Shown here: one piece after another, positions 59,861 through 64,000 of the stretch | How the letters are laid out: every line of letters starts with the position of its first letter | How positions within the stretch are numbered: the stretch's first letter is position 1 | Source: Alkalibacillus filiformis | GTDB taxonomy: Bacteria; Bacillota; Bacilli; Bacillales; Alkalibacillaceae | Reading direction: 5' to 3' | Assembly: GCF_030814115.1 (NCBI RefSeq) | Contig: NZ_JAUSUP010000001.1 | Location: 496,001 to 560,000, forward strand | Length of the DNA: 64,000 nucleotides | Position numbers and translations under genes: made by a program | Notes under the pieces: generated by a model | Told to the model about the DNA's origin: nothing | What the model saw: the letters and a program-made list of their open reading frames with translations, nothing else | The model's database searches: none

Positions 59861-59950
59861 GGAAGTTTCATCCTTTTTTTATTTAAGTTACCCTTTCAGC
59901 CGTTAATTATGTATTACAACTACACGCATAGCTTCTTTATTTCAACCATA

Positions 59951-59976
59951 AAAAAGACTCGGCTTTAAACCGAGAC
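59951..59976 (-). terminator. Terminator of the rRNA methyltransferase gene
   Basis: On the minus strand AGTCTCGG pairs with CCGAGTCT (one internal mismatch), followed by TTTTTTAT. Confidence 0.8.
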
Positions 59977-59989
59977 TTTGTTTAAGACA

Positions 59990-61123
59990 TTATTTTTTTC
60001 CGAAAAACTGATAATAATCTGTTTTAATAAACCCATTAAATAACTTTCTCTTCTTAGATGCTGATGTACCATAGTGTTTTTCGAATTCTTCATGGGACGT
60101 CATCACATAGACGCTCCATTTCGGGTAGTCCTTCATAATTCCACCTAGTGCTTTGTAAATTGACTCAACTTCAGGTCGGTCTTTTAATCTTTCACCATAA
60201 GGTGGGTTACCAACTAAATAACCGACATCTGTTTGTGGTTTGAAGTCTTTTACATTCATCTGCTTCCATTTGATTAAATCTGCAAATCCAGCTTCTAACG
60301 CATTATTCTGCGCCATTTCTATAGCTCTATGATCAACGTCAAAACCTTGAATGTCTAATGGTTGGTCATAATTCGCTAAGTCTTCAGCTTCCTCAAGAGC
60401 TTCATCCCACATTTTCGGAGGTAAAAACTCCCACTCCTCAGCTGCAAATTCGCGGTTAAAACCTGGTGCAATATTTTGACCAATTAAAGCAGCTTCAATC
60501 GCGATTGTACCCGATCCTGTGAACGGATCGACAAACGGTTGATCAGGTGTCCAATTCGTAAGTTTAACTAAAGAAGCGGCTAATGTCTGTTTAAGCGGGG
60601 CTTCCCCTTGCTCTATGCGATAGCCTCGCTTATGGAGGCCTGCACCTGTTGTGTCAATCGTTAACGTTACTTTATCTTTTAAAATGGCTACTTCAATTTT
60701 GTAACGAACACCAGACTCTTCAAGGTTAGTATAAATTTTATACTGATCTTGTAGTCGTGATACAATGGCTTTCTTGACAATTGACTGACAATCTGGCACT
60801 GAATATAATGTTGATTTATGTGACTTTCCAACGACATGAATAAAAGCATCTTCGGGTAACCAATCTTCCCAAGGTAACGCCTTTGTTTGCTCGAATAATT
60901 CATCGAAACTATAAGCGTTAAACTCTCCAGTTAGTAATTTAACGCGGTCGGCCGTTCTAAGCCATAAATTACTTCGTGCAATACCTTTATAATCTGCTTT
61001 ATATGTAATTTTACCGTTTTCACTTTTAACATCTGTATAACCAAGATCCATAACTTCACTTTTCACTAAAGTCTCTAGACCCATGGCAGCTGTTGCAATT
61101 AGGGTTACATCATTTGTTGTCAC
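59990..61123 (-). CDS. ypsC: THUMP-domain rRNA methyltransferase (YpsC/RlmL-type)
   Basis: A 377-residue RNA methyltransferase. N-terminal THUMP domain (about 40-155), then a class I SAM domain with FVDPFTGSGTIAIEAALIG (SAM motif), FDVDHRAIEMAQNNA and the catalytic NPPYGERL. It corresponds to the m2G2445 half of RlmL/RlmK and to B. subtilis YpsC. It is downstream of rnpB, the same order as in B. subtilis. Confidence 0.93.
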   Translation of the reverse strand: MTTNDVTLIATAAMGLETLVKSEVMDLGYTDVKSENGKITYKADYKGIARSNLWLRTADRVKLLTGEFNAYSFDELFEQTKALPWEDWLPEDAFIHVVGKSHKSTLYSVPDCQSIVKKAIVSRLQDQYKIYTNLEESGVRYKIEVAILKDKVTLTIDTTGAGLHKRGYRIEQGEAPLKQTLAASLVKLTNWTPDQPFVDPFTGSGTIAIEAALIGQNIAPGFNREFAAEEWEFLPPKMWDEALEEAEDLANYDQPLDIQGFDVDHRAIEMAQNNALEAGFADLIKWKQMNVKDFKPQTDVGYLVGNPPYGERLKDRPEVESIYKALGGIMKDYPKWSVYVMTSHEEFEKHYGTSASKKRKLFNGFIKTDYYQFFGKK

Positions 61124-61199
61124 TATAAGACAGTCCTTTCAAACCAATAGTAAACTTTATTATGTACAATAATTTATAAATTAAGGCATAGGTAAGAAT

Positions 61200-61610
61200 G
61201 ACCCATAAATGTCTTGTAAGCCATGTTCTGTCCTATCGTACTGCTAACGGCGGTCAACCTCGTACTCCAGGCGTAATCATCTATCTACAAGTGAAAGATC
61301 ACTTGTCTTTTTGCTAGGTTGAATTCCCTGCAAAAAGTGCCCCTACCATAATTTGGGTTGCTCACTCGTGGGGTTTACCGCGTTCCACCTTAATTGTTTC
61401 CAATTAAGTTCGTCACTGTGGCACTTTAAAGGTAATCTGACCATACTATTAAAGCTTAGGCCATTTCCCTGCCGTTAGCTACCTAATTGTAGCTACCTTG
61501 ACTTATGGTTTCGTCAAGCACGAACACTACGAGCATCTCAGCTCGTGTGAGCATGGACTTTCCTCTCAAATGAATCATTTGAGCGATTACGTAGACATTT
61601 ATGAACTCTT
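61200..61610 (-). ncRNA. rnpB: RNase P RNA (type B, Bacillus class)
   Basis: The catalytic RNA of RNase P, which trims tRNA 5' ends. On the minus strand the hallmarks GAGGAAAGTCCATGCTC, GTGCCACAGTGACGAA, GTGGAACGCGGTAAACCCC and ACAGAACATGGCTTAC occur in order, with spacing like the about 400-nt B. subtilis RNA. The P1 stem is formed by CATAAATGTC at the 5' end (61603-61594) and GACATTTATG at the 3' end (61213-61204). A further 13-bp complement extends P1 at 61607-61619 and 61185-61197, so the exact ends are not certain. Confidence 0.97.
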
Positions 61611-61674
61611 ACCTATGCCCGAATAAAACATTATAGCATAGTCGAACATTGTTTGCTAGTACAATAATTGGTAA

Positions 61675-61977
61675 TTACTCAGTGCGCTTTCTACCGAAAA
61701 CAGCTTTTTCTAAATTGGATAACCTTTGAAGTACATCAGCATTAACTTGTGATCGACTTTGGTTGTTTTGGTATGTAGAATTAGTATTGGACCCTGTTGC
61801 GTTTTTAAGCCTCTCTAATTCTTCATTTAGACGTACAACCTCTTTCTCAAAGTAATCATAGTCTTGGATGACAACGTCTAAAAATTCATCAACCTCATCT
61901 TGATTATAACCTCTCATCGAAGTTTTAAACTCTTTGTCCAAAATTTCTTGGTTCGTCAATTGTGCTTTTTTCATCAT
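61675..61977 (-). CDS. gpsB: Cell division regulator GpsB
   Basis: A 100-residue coiled-coil protein that guides PBP1 and others between septum and side wall. The DivIVA-like N-terminal domain reads LTNQEILDKEFKTSMRGYNQDEVDEFLDVVI, followed by a coiled coil and the C-terminal helix LQRLSNLEKAVFG. ATG at 61977 chosen (third codon of the longest frame) as it is 6 nt from GAGGGG. Next to rnpB and ypsA as in B. subtilis. Confidence 0.95.
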   Translation of the reverse strand: MMKKAQLTNQEILDKEFKTSMRGYNQDEVDEFLDVVIQDYDYFEKEVVRLNEELERLKNATGSNTNSTYQNNQSRSQVNADVLQRLSNLEKAVFGRKRTE

Positions 61978-61996
61978 AAACATCCCCTCAATCTTT

Positions 61997-62557
61997 TTAT
62001 TCTAATTGACCGGACTCTTGTAGTTCCCGTGCCACTTCTTCCAATTCAAAAGAATTAATAACAATTATTTCATAATCATGCTGTTCTTCATATTGTGTCA
62101 CTAAGCGGTAAAAAAACTTAGGTGAACCACCATACTCTTCTTCAAATAGGATCATGCACCCATCTGTCTTCTCAATCAACCAACGATCACGTGTTTGATA
62201 CTGTTTAGGACTTTCATATTCCTTTTCACTTAAAGGCTTAGAAAAGTCAGCTTGCGAAATCATTTGTTGATATTTTCTCTGTTTTTCTTCATTCCATACT
62301 TTATCTTGATTAACAAAAGGTGGTATTACAGCTATTTTAACATGATATAGAGATTTCAGCGATTGAATAACGTCAAATGCCCATATCTCAACACCAGGTT
62401 GTCCTGATATAACAACCCACTCTAACCCTTCTTCTAGATGAGGAACAAGCCTTCTCTTAATCGCTTCTTTAATAACTGTAATTTTAGTATCTTGTTCATT
62501 AAATATATTCAGTTCGTGTGGTTTATAACCGGTAATTGTTAAAGATTTCTTTTCCAT
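61997..62557 (-). CDS. ypsA: YpsA family (SLOG/DUF1273) protein
   Basis: A 186-residue Rossmann-like protein: SLTITGYKPHELNIF, GLEWVVISGQPGVEIWAFDVIQ, IAVIPPF and TDGCMILFEEEYGGSPKFFY. This is the YpsA (SLOG) family; B. subtilis YpsA affects cell division and is near gpsB. Here ypsA and gpsB are 20 bp apart and likely one operon. The ligand is unknown. Confidence 0.92.
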   Translation of the reverse strand: MEKKSLTITGYKPHELNIFNEQDTKITVIKEAIKRRLVPHLEEGLEWVVISGQPGVEIWAFDVIQSLKSLYHVKIAVIPPFVNQDKVWNEEKQRKYQQMISQADFSKPLSEKEYESPKQYQTRDRWLIEKTDGCMILFEEEYGGSPKFFYRLVTQYEEQHDYEIIVINSFELEEVARELQESGQLE

Positions 62558-62572
62558 ATTATATAGTATATC

Positions 62573-62606
62573 AAAAAAAGAGCTAGTTTTGACTAGCTCT
62601 TTTAAA
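62573..62606 (-). terminator. Terminator of cdd
   Basis: On the minus strand AAAAGAGCTAGT pairs with ACTAGCTCTTTT around a 4-nt loop, then TTTGATA. It overlaps the promoter zone of ypsA. Confidence 0.88.
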
Positions 62607-62638
62607 ATCTTAATAAATTGTATTCAACTAATTGTAAA

Positions 62639-63046
62639 CTATGCTCTTCCTGACTCTAAATCATCAGGTGTAAATGAAAATGGTAACAATTCCTGGACAG
62701 TTGTCTCTTTCACTTCCATGTCTTTACTCGTAATATAAACTTTCATACTTGGATCGAAAAATTCGCTCATCACTTGTCTACACGAACCACAAGGTGGGAC
62801 TGGACGTTCTGTGTTCGCAATAACCGCAAGTGCTTCAAAGTCTCTTTCACCTTCAGAAACTGCCTTAAAAATCGCGACACGCTCAGCACAACAAGTCACA
62901 GGGTATGCAGCATTTTCAATATTACACCCTTGATACACTTTACCATCTTTCGTTAATAACGCTGCGCCGACTGGAAATTTAGAGTAAGGTACAAATGCTT
63001 GATCTAACATTTCTTTTGCTGACTGTACTAACTGACTTTGCTCCAT
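62639..63046 (-). CDS. cdd: Cytidine deaminase
   Basis: A 135-residue homotetrameric zinc enzyme of pyrimidine salvage (cytidine to uridine). Active-site CAE (Cys and Glu in VTCCAERVAIF, about 53-55) and the second zinc motif PCGSCRQVMSEF (about 86-90) are intact, with NIENAAYP before them. Normal length. The RBS (AAGGGAG) is strong. Separate unit with its own terminator. Confidence 0.96.
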   Translation of the reverse strand: MEQSQLVQSAKEMLDQAFVPYSKFPVGAALLTKDGKVYQGCNIENAAYPVTCCAERVAIFKAVSEGERDFEALAVIANTERPVPPCGSCRQVMSEFFDPSMKVYITSKDMEVKETTVQELLPFSFTPDDLESGRA

Positions 63047-63100
63047 CTAATAATTCTCCCTTAACTAATTTTAGTACTCAATATTATACATAAATTATAT

Positions 63101-63448
63101 TTATTTTTCATCATTTATTACGAGATCTAAGTTATACATAACAGACTGGTATAGTTCCATAAATCTCTTTTTCCTAACATCATGAAAATAGCTATGCAGA
63201 ATCATGATCTCGAGGTTATCTTTAGTATTCTTTATTTGATTTGGAAAAATTGCAATTTTATGAACGATGGCTTGAGCTTCCTCTTCCCATTTCTCTATCT
63301 TTTCAAAGAGAGGCAAAGTTTCAGCTTTTACTTGATTAAAATCATCATAATTTTTACGATCAAACTTCTTACCATGTTCATAACGATTCAAACAATCTTC
63401 TAAAATAACGTCTCTTACCTCATTTGTAAGTTGCATAAATTGTTGCAT
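63101..63448 (-). CDS. yppE: DUF1798 family protein (YppE)
   Basis: A 115-residue helical protein matching YppE: NRYEHGKKFDRKNYDDFNQVK, then DNLEIMILHSYFHDVRKKRFMELYQSV. Function unknown. ATG at 63448 set by GAAGGGTGG 5-6 nt upstream; a 15-codon longer frame starts before it. Follows the 43-residue yppD-like gene as in B. subtilis. Confidence 0.88.
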   Translation of the reverse strand: MQQFMQLTNEVRDVILEDCLNRYEHGKKFDRKNYDDFNQVKAETLPLFEKIEKWEEEAQAIVHKIAIFPNQIKNTKDNLEIMILHSYFHDVRKKRFMELYQSVMYNLDLVINDEK

Positions 63449-63505
63449 AACGACCACCCTTCTTCCCCCTAAATGTATCATGAAATTATGCAACTTACTA
63501 TAAAT

Positions 63506-63637
63506 TTAATTTGCTTTTTCTTTAGTCGGATCATAAATTCGTGTTTGTAATTGATCTAAAGCGATCTCTAGTTGTCCTAACGACTGAATTAATTTTTCTT
63601 TCGTGGAGTGTTCATGCCCTTTCGTATTCATATTCAT
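63506..63637 (-). CDS. Small YppD-like protein
   Basis: A 43-residue polar peptide: MNMNTKGHEHSTKEKLIQ, then a helix (LGQLEIALDQLQTRIYDP) and a basic end. RBS GAAAGGAGG, 6-7 nt before the ATG, is excellent. It lies between yppE and the yppC-like gene, where B. subtilis has the tiny yppD. Found by eye; too short for routine calling. Confidence 0.72.
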   Translation of the reverse strand: MNMNTKGHEHSTKEKLIQSLGQLEIALDQLQTRIYDPTKEKAN

Positions 63638-63735
63638 GAGCAATCCTCCTTTCATACTTTACTAATTCAGTCTTTGCTTTAAATCTCCTTCACACTTGAC
63701 AAAACTAGAAATGAAGATACAAAACTTCTATATAG

Positions 63736-64000
63736 TTACTCTTTTTCGACAGGAGATGGGGGTAATTTGTCTTTAAGTGAACTAATTTTTGTCATTTGCT
63801 TTCTTTTTTCATAAAATTCATCCGCAAATGGCTCAACTCGTTTTAGCCTAGGCTCTTTCCACCATTTTCGTTTAATTTTCGTATAATTAGACCAATCTGT
63901 TTGTGGAACGGTAATTTCATGTTCAGTATTACGATAAATATCTGTTAGTGGTTTCGTTGTTAATGGTGACTGGACATTTAAAAATTGCTCATATTCCTTT
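63736..64000 (-). CDS. YppC-like (DUF2515) protein, C-terminal part
   Basis: The last 88 codons of a gene entering from the right edge. The tail is rich in Trp and basic residues (WSNYTKIKRKWWKEPRLK, then FADEFYEKRKQM). The place before yppD and yppE suggests YppC (DUF2515), but the conserved core is outside the window, so the name rests mainly on gene order. Confidence 0.55.
   Translation of the reverse strand, partial: KEYEQFLNVQSPLTTKPLTDIYRNTEHEITVPQTDWSNYTKIKRKWWKEPRLKRVEPFADEFYEKRKQMTKISSLKDKLPPSPVEKE

Noticed and set aside
1-64000. tRNA genes, 16S/23S rRNA, CRISPR arrays, insertion sequences
   Set aside because: I looked for cloverleaf ends, direct-repeat ladders and transposase motifs and saw none; the only structural RNA recognised is RNase P RNA.

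Overview
The window comes from the chromosome of a low-GC, endospore-forming Bacillaceae (Firmicutes). Most genes have close counterparts in Bacillus subtilis (yngGFE, pbpC, yuxL, dynA, bpsAB, gpsB-rnpB, yppCDE, sodF, yqfQ). Many proteins are acidic, including a wall protein with a very long Asp/Glu/Gly/Asn tract, which fits a moderately halophilic or haloalkaliphilic member. I saw no tRNA, 16S/23S rRNA, CRISPR array, insertion sequence or prophage.

Layout. 1-2672: the end of a leucine/isovalerate-type acyl-CoA degradation operon (HMG-CoA lyase, enoyl-CoA hydratase, biotin-dependent carboxyltransferase). 2.8-12.8 kb: metabolic and stress genes (FAD dehydrogenase, phospholipase C-like protein, acyl-CoA ligase, fosB in a very AT-rich pocket, MBL hydrolase, and a luciferase-like monooxygenase/FMN reductase pair divergent from an HxlR regulator). 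13.1-17.6 kb: a block of likely spore-surface genes (phospholipase A2-like miniprotein, two DUF4183 proteins, a 661-residue Cys-rich Ig-like repeat protein). Each has a CATANNNTA element about 30 nt before its start. A luciferase-like gene inside the block is broken by an in-frame stop. 17.6-24.6 kb: DUF4198 lipoprotein-like gene, DUF1292, SodF-type superoxide dismutase, a chemoreceptor with an exact SigD promoter, AtoE, EamA.

24.7-35.6 kb is the most notable region. It holds a complete Gram-positive Tad/Flp pilus operon (flp, prepilin peptidase, TadE, TadG, CpaB, CpaE/TadZ, TadA, TadB, TadC), next to an operon for an LPXTS-anchored acidic surface protein and a class D sortase, then a tandem-CAP-domain protein. 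The two promoter regions share six copies of a 16-bp palindrome, GTTCTTTATAAAGAAC. This is two head-to-head copies of the GTTCTYT box known for SinR, the biofilm master regulator. The inference is that pilus and wall protein form one SinR-type (biofilm) regulon.

35.7-64 kb is mostly core genome: AhpD-like, CDGSH, GDPD, PbpC, SCP2, an lmo0937-family peptide with a SigB-type promoter, MsrA and MsrAB, YuxL peptidase, GGDEF-DynA, ferredoxin, M14 peptidase, YqfQ, Ung, YjcZ, tandem TatA plus TatC, thyA-dfrA, an NlpC/P60 hydrolase, a cold-shock gene behind a leader terminator, rhodanese, bpsAB (alkylpyrone synthesis), an rRNA methyltransferase, RNase P RNA, gpsB-ypsA, cdd and yppCDE.
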